The position numbers were made by a program, and so were the translations under genes. A stretch of 64,000 nt of DNA from a virus, in IMG/VR virus record IMGVR_UViG_3300044646_002092, positions 52,445 to 116,444 of that record, one strand, 5' to 3'. The notes under the pieces are model-generated. The model saw only the letters and a program-made list of their open reading frames with translations. It ran no database searches and had not been told where the DNA came from. Of the stretch, positions 15,714-24,332 are shown in pieces. How positions within the stretch are numbered: position 1 is the first letter of the stretch; every line of letters starts with the position of its first letter.

Positions 15714-17110
15714 AAGTATTGCTTAATTTGTTCAAATTCACTACCAAGCCAATTCCAAAAACTCACATTGTCCCAGCTATACACCCTTTTGGGCAACGGC
15801 TGGGACATCACACTGAAGGCACTCGCGCCACTTTCAAGGTAAATACCGTTACATAGTCCTAAAATACCGCCAGCTATAGAAAAGAGATTGGAGTTTGTTG
15901 CGATTGTAGTTGCGTAAGAAGTTACAATGTTGATGTCTGCCGAATTTACTCTGAGACGTAGTTCTGTAGCTGTTTTTTGAACCCAAATGTGTTGCCAAGC
16001 ATTTGTGGGCGCGACCCACGAAGTTGAGATAACTGCACTGCCATTGATAGCCACCTCAAGATTATTACTGCTCGTTTTTTTAAGCGCAAACACACCATTC
16101 TTTTCTGCCAACGTCGCTTGACGACCTGCGGTTGGGGTCGTAAAATAGCAAAAACAATTGAAAGTGAACTCATTAGGAAAAACAACATCTTCATAAGATA
16201 TAGATGTACCCGCAGAAGCTACTAAACACTCGGTTCCAAATAATTTCTTTTCTGACTCATATTCAATCCCCGACATTGATGCGATTTTTGAATTGCTGCT
16301 CTGGTCACTCAACCTACCATTGAAATCTAAGTGTAGGAGGCTCGAATTATTACTTGGGGATACATATGACATTAAATCTACTGCAACGTCTGGAATCCTC
16401 AAAACGAGACTATTAGAATAAATGATAGAATTTGGCTTGAGAGTTGTAGGAATCGAAATATCCGCCTCGAACCAAATGTTGTTGCTTGCATCAGTAATTC
16501 TTGCGAGATTTATTGTGCTATTAATACTCGGTAAAGTCTGCGTGTTACCATACTCGAAAAATATCTCGCCAAGTGTACCGATTTCTTTTTTTGACCATTT
16601 GCTCGGTGTCAGTGCTAGTGTGGCTTGCAGCGTATTGTTATTGTTGTAATACTTGGCGCTCAGCGCGCTGGGAAAGAGCGAAGCTGTACCTTTGAATAGT
16701 AAGTTAAGTATAGCGTTGCTAAGCGTAGCCGTGCCAAAGTCCAGTGTCAGTGTTAAGCCTGTACCAGAGTAGAGAGTTAGTTCGCTGCCAGCCTCTATGG
16801 TGACATCAGAAAATGCAGCATTAGCAACGATAATGCCGTCAGAGGTAGTAAGGCGGAGGGAGAGGGGTAGCGCATAGGTTGAGATGGCAGCTCCGAAATT
16901 GATGTCGAGTGTGTTAGTGCAAATGTTGTTTGTAATTATCCAGTAGCTTGCGTCTAGATTGAGCGCTGAGATGCCAAACAGTGTGTTGGTGATGTTAGTT
17001 CCGCTTGTGTCATGCAGAGTAGCTAGAATTGGCAAAGAAGCTGCTGTGATGGTTTGCTGCTTTATTACTTTTTCTGTGATATCGACGCAAGTGCTGAAGA
17101 GTGTGGTCAT
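15710..17110 (-). CDS. Tail fibre protein with LamG-like domain
   Basis: 466 residues. The first half is beta-rich repeats with a leucine/Ala/Thr bias (about 1-240), likely a fibre shaft. A LamG-like domain spans about 255-445 (LLHLDFNGRLSD, ATLAEKNGVFALK, WQHIWVQKTATELRLRVNS, GGILGLCNGIYLESG). It starts in a 4-base overlap with the 150-residue gene upstream on the same strand, forming a pair, and overlaps the convergent plus gene by 4 bases. A glycan-binding adhesin role is likely. Confidence 0.75.
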   Translation of the reverse strand: MTTLFSTCVDITEKVIKQQTITAASLPILATLHDTSGTNITNTLFGISALNLDASYWIITNNICTNTLDINFGAAISTYALPLSLRLTTSDGIIVANAAFSDVTIEAGSELTLYSGTGLTLTLDFGTATLSNAILNLLFKGTASLFPSALSAKYYNNNNTLQATLALTPSKWSKKEIGTLGEIFFEYGNTQTLPSINSTINLARITDASNNIWFEADISIPTTLKPNSIIYSNSLVLRIPDVAVDLMSYVSPSNNSSLLHLDFNGRLSDQSSNSKIASMSGIEYESEKKLFGTECLVASAGTSISYEDVVFPNEFTFNCFCYFTTPTAGRQATLAEKNGVFALKKTSSNNLEVAINGSAVISTSWVAPTNAWQHIWVQKTATELRLRVNSADINIVTSYATTIATNSNLFSIAGGILGLCNGIYLESGASAFSVMSQPLPKRVYSWDNVSFWNWLGSEFEQIKQYF

Positions 17111-17559
17111 TCTAAAGTAAATTGAGGGACAGGTCTTTTTATTTTTATCCCACTCTTGATAGTGGGTACAGGTTCTTCCATCATTCCGCCAAACCCTTTA
17201 AATGGGTCTTTGCGGAATCCTAGATACCCCGTAGGACTAGCTGCTGTGTCAGAAACTTTGCGAATATCTGTAAATCCTTCTGAAATTGGTATACGTTTTG
17301 AGGTTGAGTATTTCTCAGAGGGCATATATACTTTAGCTTTTGGGTTATCGTTCTTATATTTGTTTCCGTCCCAATACATAGATTGCCTAGCTAAATACAT
17401 GGGTGTATCATCAGCCCAACCGCCCATAACTTTTTGATGAGTCTCGATGTCATATCCTGTATTGTTCAGATAGTTTTTGTTCCCTTGGTCTAATTGGAAC
17501 TGTTTTTTCTTTAACCTATTAACAGTTCTAGTAATTCCGAAATCAGCAAAGTGTTGCAT
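17107..17559 (-). CDS. HFANF-motif virion-associated protein A
   Basis: 150 residues. Begins MQHFADFG and is paralogous in its C-terminal part to the 166-residue protein at 49.6-50.1 kb: GFTDIRKVSDTAASPTGYLGFRKDPFKGFGGMMEEPVP-like segment with shared DIRKV, GFRxDPFKG and GGMMEE. Like that gene it sits directly upstream of a fibre gene on the same strand. Unknown family; I infer a virion protein or fibre-attachment partner because of context. The overlap with the next gene (ATGA-like) suggests co-translation. Confidence 0.7.
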   Translation of the reverse strand: MQHFADFGITRTVNRLKKKQFQLDQGNKNYLNNTGYDIETHQKVMGGWADDTPMYLARQSMYWDGNKYKNDNPKAKVYMPSEKYSTSKRIPISEGFTDIRKVSDTAASPTGYLGFRKDPFKGFGGMMEEPVPTIKSGIKIKRPVPQFTLE

Positions 17560-17654
17560 ATTAGTCTTTAAGTAGTTAATCTTATTGTACCAAAGAGGTA
17601 TTGCAATGCAAATGATATTGTGGTAATTTGAATACGAACATTATACAGACACCT

Positions 17655-18122
17655 ATGATTGAAACTCTCGGTTCGCCAGCATCCTCTTTTATGCAAGAAA
17701 GGTTGGACAAGTCCAGAAACTTTTTGCGCGAATATTCAGAAATTATCGATACATATCTTGTTGGTCTTAGCACTCGACTAGGTATTCCTTTTACTTTCGA
17801 GATTGATTGTGAGAATGGTTCGGTAATCTTCAAACGCCAACTACCTCCGAAAGGTAAATTGCTGGGTATCACGTACACTTTCGATGAAGAAACTCTATTC
17901 TTTAAAGAACCGACCGCAGAATTACTTCGTGTATCTATCGCATCCTTGAGATATTGCATCACAAAAACATTGCTTAAATTCAGCGACCAATTTTACCGAG
18001 ATAGATTTGAGGGTAAGCCATTTGTTGACGACTCGTTGTTTGAATATACCAACAAGGATGGTTCTACCAGTTTGATTCGAGTTGACGCTATTGACTGGTC
18101 ATCTGTGTTCGAGGCTGTTTAG
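17655..18122 (+). CDS. Hypothetical protein
   Basis: 155 residues from the ATG at 17655; an in-frame TTG at 17628 would add nine residues. Helical N-terminus (ERLDKSRNFLREYSEIIDTYL), beta-rich middle and mixed C-terminus. An overlapping minus-strand frame exists but has poorer codon character. No family recognised. It is the only gene between the minus-strand pair and the 18.4 kb operon. Confidence 0.65.
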   Translation: MIETLGSPASSFMQERLDKSRNFLREYSEIIDTYLVGLSTRLGIPFTFEIDCENGSVIFKRQLPPKGKLLGITYTFDEETLFFKEPTAELLRVSIASLRYCITKTLLKFSDQFYRDRFEGKPFVDDSLFEYTNKDGSTSLIRVDAIDWSSVFEAV

Positions 18123-18428
18123 CTAAATTTCGCTGACGTTCTTTTCTGCATCGAGCGTCAGCGAGTATCTCAATCGCCGAAGGGCTAGAAGAAAATATCC
18201 GAGAAGAAGAAGAAGTAGAAGTATAAAGGAGATATTTAAACTATTAGCACCAAGGCACTGTAAGGTTTTCAGTGTATTTTAGTGTTAGCAAAACAACTTA
18301 TTAAATTAGCAAAGTAGCCCATACAAACCTAAAAAATTATAAAACAGCCCTATTCGGTTAGCACTCTAACAGCAAAATCACTGCTAATAGGTATGCTAAT
18401 ATAATAATAGGAAACTAATTAAATAAGT
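18123..18428 (+). other. Long noncoding region with hairpin and promoter
   Basis: 306 bases without a gene. A perfect 8-bp stem CGCTGACG/CGTCAGCG (18131-18138 with 18156-18163) encloses TTCTTTTCTGCATCGAG. The segment 18139-18166 is repeated at 50099-50126 with one difference. A purine-rich GAAGAAG stretch (18197-18222) resembles one at 52369-52390. Close to the next gene, TATAAT at 18400-18405 in GTATGCTAATATAAT is a plausible -10 element, 24 bases before the ATG; no clear -35 is visible. Confidence 0.5.
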
Positions 18429-19076
18429 ATGGAAGATAATTTAGCTCTCGTAGCACAAGTAGAAAAAAGCCTGTGGCGTAACCCTACAGATGAGGAGGGT
18501 GTTTTGCAACTGTTTAGTGATGCCGATAGACCATTAGCTAGTGTCCTTGTAGGTGGTTTTGTCAGTATGCAAAAGCAGATGGCGGAAATCAAATCGCTTA
18601 TCACTACTATTGCAAGTAACAAGACCAACTCAGTAACACCGACAGAGTTAGGTATGTTCTTCAGCATGGACGCTTACAAGTACCTTATTGAAGACTTTAG
18701 CCTTATAGAGGACAAAGTGGCTTACAAAGGTGAAATATGCGGTCAGAGTGATTCGGTGATTTTGCAGTTATCTATACGGCTTGAAGATTTCTTTGGTTCT
18801 AAGGATGTTCACTTTGCTAATTTGTTCAAGGGATTGCGCCGAGCTTTGACTAAACGTGGTAATGTATTGCAAGATTATAAACTACTCCTACAAAATGAGC
18901 TAGATGAGTATTTCAATCAACACAAGAAAGCAAAACGAATTAAGTTCAAGACTATCGCAGACATTTTTTCTGAACTGCCAGACATGACAGAGCAAAAACT
19001 GAAACTGTGGCTTGAAGAATTAGGTTACAGACCTAAGCCCGATGTAAACCGAGTATTGTGGTATACAGACAAATAA
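18429..19076 (+). CDS. Hypothetical protein with C-terminal winged-helix-like region
   Basis: 215 residues. The N-terminal half is helical and unrecognised; the end (about 165-215, IADIFSELPDMTEQKLKLWLEELGYRPK, VLWYTDK) reads like a winged helix: helix, recognition helix, then a beta wing. The 214-residue protein at 52.7 kb ends in a comparable element (VSEILKDTQ, then VVADSLVRLGWTKQ, AVFYLKP). Both are first genes behind long noncoding leaders, so regulatory DNA binding is a reasonable inference. Confidence 0.6.
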   Translation: MEDNLALVAQVEKSLWRNPTDEEGVLQLFSDADRPLASVLVGGFVSMQKQMAEIKSLITTIASNKTNSVTPTELGMFFSMDAYKYLIEDFSLIEDKVAYKGEICGQSDSVILQLSIRLEDFFGSKDVHFANLFKGLRRALTKRGNVLQDYKLLLQNELDEYFNQHKKAKRIKFKTIADIFSELPDMTEQKLKLWLEELGYRPKPDVNRVLWYTDK

Positions 19077-19077
19077 A

Positions 19078-19521
19078 ATGACACAAACATTTGTACGGTT
19101 AGAAGACTCTAAAGGTTCTGAGATTCTATACTTGAATTTACCAGAAATGCGAATTGAAGAAATTACCGATAGAATATCTATCACTAGTTACAAGGGTAAC
19201 ATTGGTATACTTTCCGAGCTATCTTTACCTTTAGATTTTGTAAGTTATTCTGGTGCTTTAGGTGATTTACTTATCCAATACAAACTAGAAAATTTATATA
19301 AAGTTAGTGCAAACTTAGCAGAGAATATTTTGTGGTTATCTTGTAAAGCTAAACCGTCTTGCTCTGTAAGTTTTGAAATGGTTCCTTTGACCTCTAACCC
19401 TCTCTTCAGGACTAAGAACGCAAAAACAGTAGCTGCCAGACTATTCCACGACTTACTGATTAAGATGGATAAACTAGAATCAGCTTTCCGTGTTTATACC
19501 GATTACCTACAGGAAAAATAA
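19078..19521 (+). CDS. Hypothetical protein
   Basis: 147 residues, one base after the upstream stop (TAAAATG). Alternating hydrophobic beta-like segments in the first 70 residues and a helical C-terminus. No family recognised. Part of the 18.4-19.9 kb operon. Confidence 0.7.
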   Translation: MTQTFVRLEDSKGSEILYLNLPEMRIEEITDRISITSYKGNIGILSELSLPLDFVSYSGALGDLLIQYKLENLYKVSANLAENILWLSCKAKPSCSVSFEMVPLTSNPLFRTKNAKTVAARLFHDLLIKMDKLESAFRVYTDYLQEK

Positions 19522-19526
19522 ATACC

Positions 19527-19880
19527 CTGAACAACAAAGTAATCACAAACTTCCGCGACCATCCATCCCTCCGTTTCAATGACCCACAATCTGTATTCAA
19601 AATCGATGACAAAGTGTATCTCATCAAGGAAGATGTTGTGCGCCAAATCAGACCACTAAGTATTCGCCACACTAATTTAGGTGAGCCTTACGCAAAATTA
19701 GTTCGTCTCAATTATTTCTTTTCTGCTGAAGCACATCTTTTCGACTTTACCGATGTACTTAACGAGCAGCATCAATTGTGTATCGACTTTGCCCCAGAAG
19801 ACGAAGAAGCTCTGAGGCAATTGCTCGACCAGCCTACGACTCTAATTGAGTCCTTAAATAAGGCTGGCTTGCTTGATTAA
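19527..19880 (+). CDS. Hypothetical protein with non-ATG start
   Basis: About 117 residues if translation starts at CTG 19527, six bases after the upstream stop and about 13 bases after AGGAAAA. A later GTG at 19614 would give 88 residues, but the upstream part (VITNFRDHPSLRFNDPQSV) has good coding character, so I prefer the longer form. There is no ATG in frame. Contains an acidic helix (DFAPEDEEALRQLLDQ). It meets the convergent RlpA-like gene, overlapping by 4 bases. Confidence 0.55.
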   Translation: MNNKVITNFRDHPSLRFNDPQSVFKIDDKVYLIKEDVVRQIRPLSIRHTNLGEPYAKLVRLNYFFSAEAHLFDFTDVLNEQHQLCIDFAPEDEEALRQLLDQPTTLIESLNKAGLLD

Positions 19881-20233
19881 AGCCTACAAACTTGCACATT
19901 CAGCACCCCACTATCTAAACTCCCGATAGCACTGAACGCAGCTTGTGACAAATCAATATTGTCCCCGAAGTCTCCAGTATCATTCGCGTAAACCTCCACA
20001 GAAGCTCCTGTACGCTCGTTTGTGACTCTGTAGTTACCGAAACCTCTCCAGTCTGCTATTGCGGCTGTGTAACCCGAATTACTGAATGTCTCACCATTTG
20101 CGGTTTGTCTATTTTCGTAGTAATCCGAGTAGAAAGTAGCGGTCGCGTAAAAGCATTCAGCTAGGGCGTTTGCAGGGCTTGAAACTGTTGCCAATAGTGC
20201 CAAACTTGCTGCGGAAATATTTTTAATTAGCAA
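19877..20233 (-). CDS. RlpA-like double-psi beta-barrel exported protein
   Basis: 118 residues. A signal peptide is clear: MLIKNISAASLALLATVSSPANALA, with likely cleavage after ALA. The mature part follows RlpA: FYATATFYSDYY, TANGETFSNSGYTAA, YRVTNERTGASVEVYANDTGDF, IDLSQAAFSAIGSLDSGVLNV. RlpA-type barrels are murein-binding and in some bacteria lytic transglycosylases; the Asp in NDTGDF corresponds to the conserved catalytic region. Exported from the infected cell, it might weaken or modify the host wall at lysis or interfere with superinfection (inference). Start is TTG; an in-frame stop four codons upstream excludes a longer form. It is a stand-alone minus gene. Confidence 0.8.
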   Translation of the reverse strand: MLIKNISAASLALLATVSSPANALAECFYATATFYSDYYENRQTANGETFSNSGYTAAIADWRGFGNYRVTNERTGASVEVYANDTGDFGDNIDLSQAAFSAIGSLDSGVLNVQVCRL

Positions 20234-20277
20234 ACCGTGATTCCATTACTTTATTTCATAAACTACCGTAGCATACT

Positions 20278-20330
20278 GAGTAAATATACCTTCAGACAGA
20301 TGCAGAAAAGAGAATTGGCGCTTAGTATGG
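20278..20330 (+). promoter_or_regulatory. Conserved upstream box before the 20.3 kb operon
   Basis: AAATATACC followed by CTTCAGACAGATG (20290-20302), a 16-base gap and CGCTTAGTATGG. It matches the arrangement before both KilA-N genes and the 52.7 kb gene. One copy of the TTTTCTGC octamer (minus orientation, 20302-20309) overlaps it. Confidence 0.5.
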
Positions 20331-20334
20331 AGTC

Positions 20335-20427
20335 ATGTTTGTACATTTAATTCTGCCACTCACATTAGCGCTCGTCATTCCTGCACTTCTTGGCTACATC
20401 GCATTGAAACTTTATTTTGGTAATTAA
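20335..20427 (+). CDS. Tiny membrane peptide
   Basis: 30 residues, MFVHLILPLTLALVIPALLG then YIALKLYFGN: almost entirely one hydrophobic segment. GGAG lies only two bases before the ATG, which is short spacing. It precedes the coiled-coil gene by five bases. A single-span membrane peptide, function unknown. Confidence 0.45.
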   Translation: MFVHLILPLTLALVIPALLGYIALKLYFGN

Positions 20428-20432
20428 TTGGC

Positions 20433-20903
20433 ATGACTGAATCTATCGCACTAAACCCTACTACCGAACTTTCCACCGAAGAAAATGAGCTACTCCTTTC
20501 TGCAATCAACTTGAGCAGTCAAGAAAAGAGCGTCCAAGCCGAGTTGAAAGACGTAAAGGCAAAAGTGACCGAACTGTTTACAAAACGCTTTGACACCGCA
20601 AAAACTGGCACAATCGCGAAGCTTGGTAAATCGAGCATCCAAGTCAAGCGAAAAGCTGGCAAAGTCGTGTTGACCGATGAGCTACTCGAACTAGCAAACA
20701 ATATCGATGGCGCTAGAACTGATTTAATCGCGGCAAATGAAGGTGAAGTCCAGAAGTTGCAGAAACAAATTGAAGCTCTGCAACAACAGATTCTTGCATT
20801 GCAGACTAACGAAGAAATTGAGTTCATGGAGTTCGACTTCAAACAACGTGTGGCTGCACTGCCTGAGCCTGAAGCGACCTATGAAGTTGCGATTAAGGTT
20901 TAA
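20433..20903 (+). CDS. Coiled-coil hypothetical protein
   Basis: 156 residues with two coiled-coil stretches, at about 25-50 (SSQEKSVQAELKDVKAKVTEL) and 103-130 (GEVQKLQKQIEALQQQILAL), joined by a basic patch (KLGKSSIQVKRKAGKV). The layout resembles phage proteins that help with recombination or binding but no name can be given. The last 4 bases overlap the convergent fibre gene. Confidence 0.7.
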   Translation: MTESIALNPTTELSTEENELLLSAINLSSQEKSVQAELKDVKAKVTELFTKRFDTAKTGTIAKLGKSSIQVKRKAGKVVLTDELLELANNIDGARTDLIAANEGEVQKLQKQIEALQQQILALQTNEEIEFMEFDFKQRVAALPEPEATYEVAIKV

Positions 20904-23900
20904 CTGTAAAGTGACCTCTCCCCCAACCCCAGATATTCATATATATTAGTTTCAATTGACTGAATCTCAGCCGTAGTAAGCTGTCTGCCATAAAGCAAAC
21001 AACCCAAGAAAAGTCCATTTACGTTGCTTGCTATCGAATCGATTGTTAGTGCGCTGCTTGAACTAAATACCAATACCTGAGCGTCAGTGCTGTCTAGATT
21101 AGAATCTAAAGGCACTGACGCTTTTTTTTGCCTACAATCTGTAATTATCTGAGGAATACTAGCTCCGTCGCTACTGTAAAATTCCAATTGGTCTGTGTAG
21201 TTGCTTATCAGGACACTATCAGCCGTTAGAGCGTTAGCATAGCCATATAGTCCAGTACTAACGAAACTTTTTGGCGTAGTCCAGTTGTCAGAAAAAGAGT
21301 ACAGAAAAGAAGTACTTTCATTAGGACTTCCCACTAGCAAGTCATAATTGGCGTTGAAGGATAAAGAATACCCAAAGTTAGCGGTCGCACTTGTAATAGT
21401 CTTTACTACACTCCAAGTGCCAGTTTCATATTTCCAAATTTTTACTTCGCCAGAGAAGTTAGCGGTCGCCAAGTAATCGTCCTTCAGCGCAAAATCCAAG
21501 TCTGCGCCTGTAATTGTTTGGGTGAGCGTGTCTGAGTCGAAAACCCTAACATTGCCTGAGTTGTCCTGCGCCGCCCAACGAGACAAAGAAAAATTACCCA
21601 GAATTTTTTTCCCGAAAAAGTTGAAGACGTTACTAGGGGTCGTGTTATAGATGCCAGCAGTCGATGTGAACTTGTAGATGTTGTTGCTACCTTGAACCGA
21701 AGCCAAAAGCGCCGTATTATCGTCCCTTACAAAAGCTGCCAGACCGAAACCATCGACGTAAGGCACAGGACTAGTTTGCCCCAAATTGAGGCTAGATGTC
21801 CAAGTTGCTGCTCCAGTTCTTGTGAAGTGAAGTACGCGACCCTCGCCCAAGTTACTATTTTTAACACCAATGCAAATCAAATCTCCAGTGTTATTTATTT
21901 GAAGCGAGGCGTTAGCCAGAGCAGCAGCATCACCTAAAGTTAGCGCCAAAGTTACAGCCGAATCAAATCGCCACACACCAGAGATTCGCCGTACCACTTT
22001 GACCGTGTTTGCCAAGTCGTCAATGTAAACTAAATTACTCTCGTCTTCCGAAATTGCCACCTTACTGAATCGACCCAACTGCGTAGAAACTTTTACAAAA
22101 TCGCCTTCGTTAAATTGGAGTGCGCCAACTAACTGAGTACCAGAGCCGCCATTGAATGTATAGCCAGAAGCTGAGCCAACATATTTTCGATAAGACTTAG
22201 CCACCAACTCCCGATAAACAAAAAATAAGGTACGAACGCCAACCACCGAAGAAGACAAATTTATTTTCTGCCCTGAGCTTGCGATGTTATAAGTCTTGCC
22301 ATATAAGAGTGAAGTTTCCAATGTCGAACTAGTTGTCGCGTTAGCTGTTGCAGTGAGATTAGGTATTGTGCCGCTAGTTACGCTTGATTTAGCAAAGTAG
22401 CCGTCAAGATATCCAGAAATATTCGTGATGCCGAAAGTACGTGACTCATTAAGACTCACTTCATAATCTTGATAGTAAGTGCTGTTTGAAATTCTTATGG
22501 TAATTGGTGTTCGGGCTGGACGTACTGCAAAATTGCTTAGAACTAGCTGGAAAGTTGCTGTAAGCGAATTTGGTGCTACAGATACAGTACTAACATTTAG
22601 AGTTGCTTCATTTAATTGCCAGTCGGAATTATCAGGAATTAGTAAGTGTAAAAAATAAACTGTGGAATCTGAGTATGAGCCAGCTTGGGTAATTGTATAT
22701 GTGGTGGTTGAATTAGGAGCGACAGAAGTTGCGCCAGCAACGGAAAAAATTTGCCTAGAAAAAATCCCCTGAAAATTTGAAGACGTTTTGTTCCTGAACT
22801 TAATCGGATAAAATTGTTCGACCTTGGCTTGAGGCAGGAGTGTAGCGACTTGGGGGAAGTATTGGTCAAGATTCGCTACTCGCTCATAGGCAGAAAAAGA
22901 AATTAGGCTGTAGTTTCCTGTAGGTGCTTGGTACTTACTCGAATTAAACCAGAACTTGTAGCTCGGTATTTTAATTTGTAGCGTTGTAGTAAGCTTTAGT
23001 ACGCCATTGAACCATACTTTGACAGCAAACTGGCTAAACTCTAGCCGAAGCACTTGAGCAGGCTCTGAAGTGTCAAAAGTGCCAATATCCTGTAGATTGA
23101 TGGCGCTTGAGTTGAGTCTGCCAAATTTAAGCAGATTGTCCAGTTTCCTTACAAAAAAACTGAGGTTAGGCGAGTCCCAGTAGCTTAGTAGCTCTACATT
23201 TGCGCCGATGTTAGCTGATAAAAATCGTAGCTCGACTGTAAAGCTTGATGTGAGAGGTCGAGCGCTTTGTATGGCAAGGGAATTGGGCGTTACTAGCTTC
23301 GTCTGTGTCTTGTAGTTATTTGTAGTCGTGTCGGTCGGTTTTGTGAAGTTGCCAATCTCGTCAGCATATTTTAGGTAGCAGATTTGATTGTCGCTTGGTT
23401 GGTACGCCGTCAACGCGCCAGCGAAAACCTCTGCACTTATTGATAAAAGCCAAGGTAATGCCACAGACTTGTAGCCAATATTTTTGACATCACCAGTGAA
23501 GTTGCCAATCTTGAAAGTGCCAGACTGAATTTTGTAGTTGAAGGTGAGAGTAGCCGCCGACTCGTTCACTTTAATACTCAGCACATTTCCTTTTCTGACA
23601 ACGCGCAGTAGCGCCCAAGTGGCATCGTTTACAGTAAGACCACTTGATATAGTTTCAAAGACACCAGAAGCTATCTGACGCTTAATTACTAGCACACCAG
23701 AGATGATTGCAAACGTGAAATTATCCGCTATAGTAAATAAAGTTTGATTTATAACTCCAGAGGGATAAAATTGCCCAAAAAAGGAAAAATCGTACTTGTT
23801 TGTTACGGCTGAGTAGCTTGTAGATGAAGTGGTGTAGGAGGTCGTGCTGCTATCGTATACGTCCAAAGGAGTAGGTAGATAGTTCTGCTCGGTTTCGGTG

Positions 23901-23941
23901 AGTTGAAGTCGTTCGGGAGAATAGGTAAATCGTGGATGCAT
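20900..23941 (-). CDS. Large tail fibre protein with LamG and propeller-like regions
   Basis: 1013 residues. Two LamG-like domains occupy about 40-170 (FSFFGQFYPSG, ALLRVVRKGNVLSIKVN) and 190-365 (SFTVELRFLSANIGAN, VWFNGVLKLTTTL). A beta-rich stalk (about 390-600) follows, then a propeller-like series at about 600-920 with repeated solvent strands (FSKVAISEDESNLVYI, NASLQINNTGDLICIGVKN, FGYSLSFNANYDLLVGSP), resembling FG-GAP/integrin-type beta-propeller repeats. The end (GCLLYGRQLTTAEIQSIETNIYEYLG) matches the C-terminal edge of LamG domains. Likely a receptor-binding fibre. It is followed upstream on the same strand by the 118-residue gene, one base away. Confidence 0.8.
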   Translation of the reverse strand: MHPRFTYSPERLQLTETEQNYLPTPLDVYDSSTTSYTTSSTSYSAVTNKYDFSFFGQFYPSGVINQTLFTIADNFTFAIISGVLVIKRQIASGVFETISSGLTVNDATWALLRVVRKGNVLSIKVNESAATLTFNYKIQSGTFKIGNFTGDVKNIGYKSVALPWLLSISAEVFAGALTAYQPSDNQICYLKYADEIGNFTKPTDTTTNNYKTQTKLVTPNSLAIQSARPLTSSFTVELRFLSANIGANVELLSYWDSPNLSFFVRKLDNLLKFGRLNSSAINLQDIGTFDTSEPAQVLRLEFSQFAVKVWFNGVLKLTTTLQIKIPSYKFWFNSSKYQAPTGNYSLISFSAYERVANLDQYFPQVATLLPQAKVEQFYPIKFRNKTSSNFQGIFSRQIFSVAGATSVAPNSTTTYTITQAGSYSDSTVYFLHLLIPDNSDWQLNEATLNVSTVSVAPNSLTATFQLVLSNFAVRPARTPITIRISNSTYYQDYEVSLNESRTFGITNISGYLDGYFAKSSVTSGTIPNLTATANATTSSTLETSLLYGKTYNIASSGQKINLSSSVVGVRTLFFVYRELVAKSYRKYVGSASGYTFNGGSGTQLVGALQFNEGDFVKVSTQLGRFSKVAISEDESNLVYIDDLANTVKVVRRISGVWRFDSAVTLALTLGDAAALANASLQINNTGDLICIGVKNSNLGEGRVLHFTRTGAATWTSSLNLGQTSPVPYVDGFGLAAFVRDDNTALLASVQGSNNIYKFTSTAGIYNTTPSNVFNFFGKKILGNFSLSRWAAQDNSGNVRVFDSDTLTQTITGADLDFALKDDYLATANFSGEVKIWKYETGTWSVVKTITSATANFGYSLSFNANYDLLVGSPNESTSFLYSFSDNWTTPKSFVSTGLYGYANALTADSVLISNYTDQLEFYSSDGASIPQIITDCRQKKASVPLDSNLDSTDAQVLVFSSSSALTIDSIASNVNGLFLGCLLYGRQLTTAEIQSIETNIYEYLGLGERSLYS

Positions 23942-23942
23942 T

Positions 23943-24299
23943 TTAGACCGTTACGATAACATTAGCAAAACCAACTACACTAATTGAGCCTGTAAGGGAA
24001 GCGTAAGCCTTGATAACTAAGCTCCCAGTTACTGTGACACCCGAAAGAATCGGCACTAGTCCACGACCTGCGGGAATTACTTGTGAAAATATTTGAGAGG
24101 CGCTCGAACCTCCCACTAACACATATAAAGTCTGGTCAATATTAGAATAGTTAAATGCCGATACCCAAAGTTCGTGAATATCGGTAGACCCCGCAGTGTG
24201 TATAGTATTGGCACTACCTGAAGTGGTAGCATTGATGGCTATTGGCAAACCATTTGTGCTACCACCTAAAATCGACTTCTGAAAAGTATCCACAGACAT
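23943..24299 (-). CDS. Small probable virion protein
   Basis: 118 residues, Ser/Thr/Gly/Ala-rich and beta-strand-like throughout (AINATTSGSANTIHTAGSTD, SVVGFANVIVTV), without charged helices. It is one base upstream of the large fibre gene and probably co-translated with it. Similar small beta proteins accompany phage fibres or decorate capsids. No family named. Confidence 0.65.
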   Translation of the reverse strand: MSVDTFQKSILGGSTNGLPIAINATTSGSANTIHTAGSTDIHELWVSAFNYSNIDQTLYVLVGGSSASQIFSQVIPAGRGLVPILSGVTVTGSLVIKAYASLTGSISVVGFANVIVTV

Positions 24300-24332
24300 T
24301 AATTATTGATAAATATATGTCTCTAGTTTACC

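Noticed and set aside
17582-17962. Minus-strand 126-residue reading frame
   Set aside because: It overlaps the plus-strand gene at 17655-18122 over most of its length, and the plus-strand frame has more gene-like composition.
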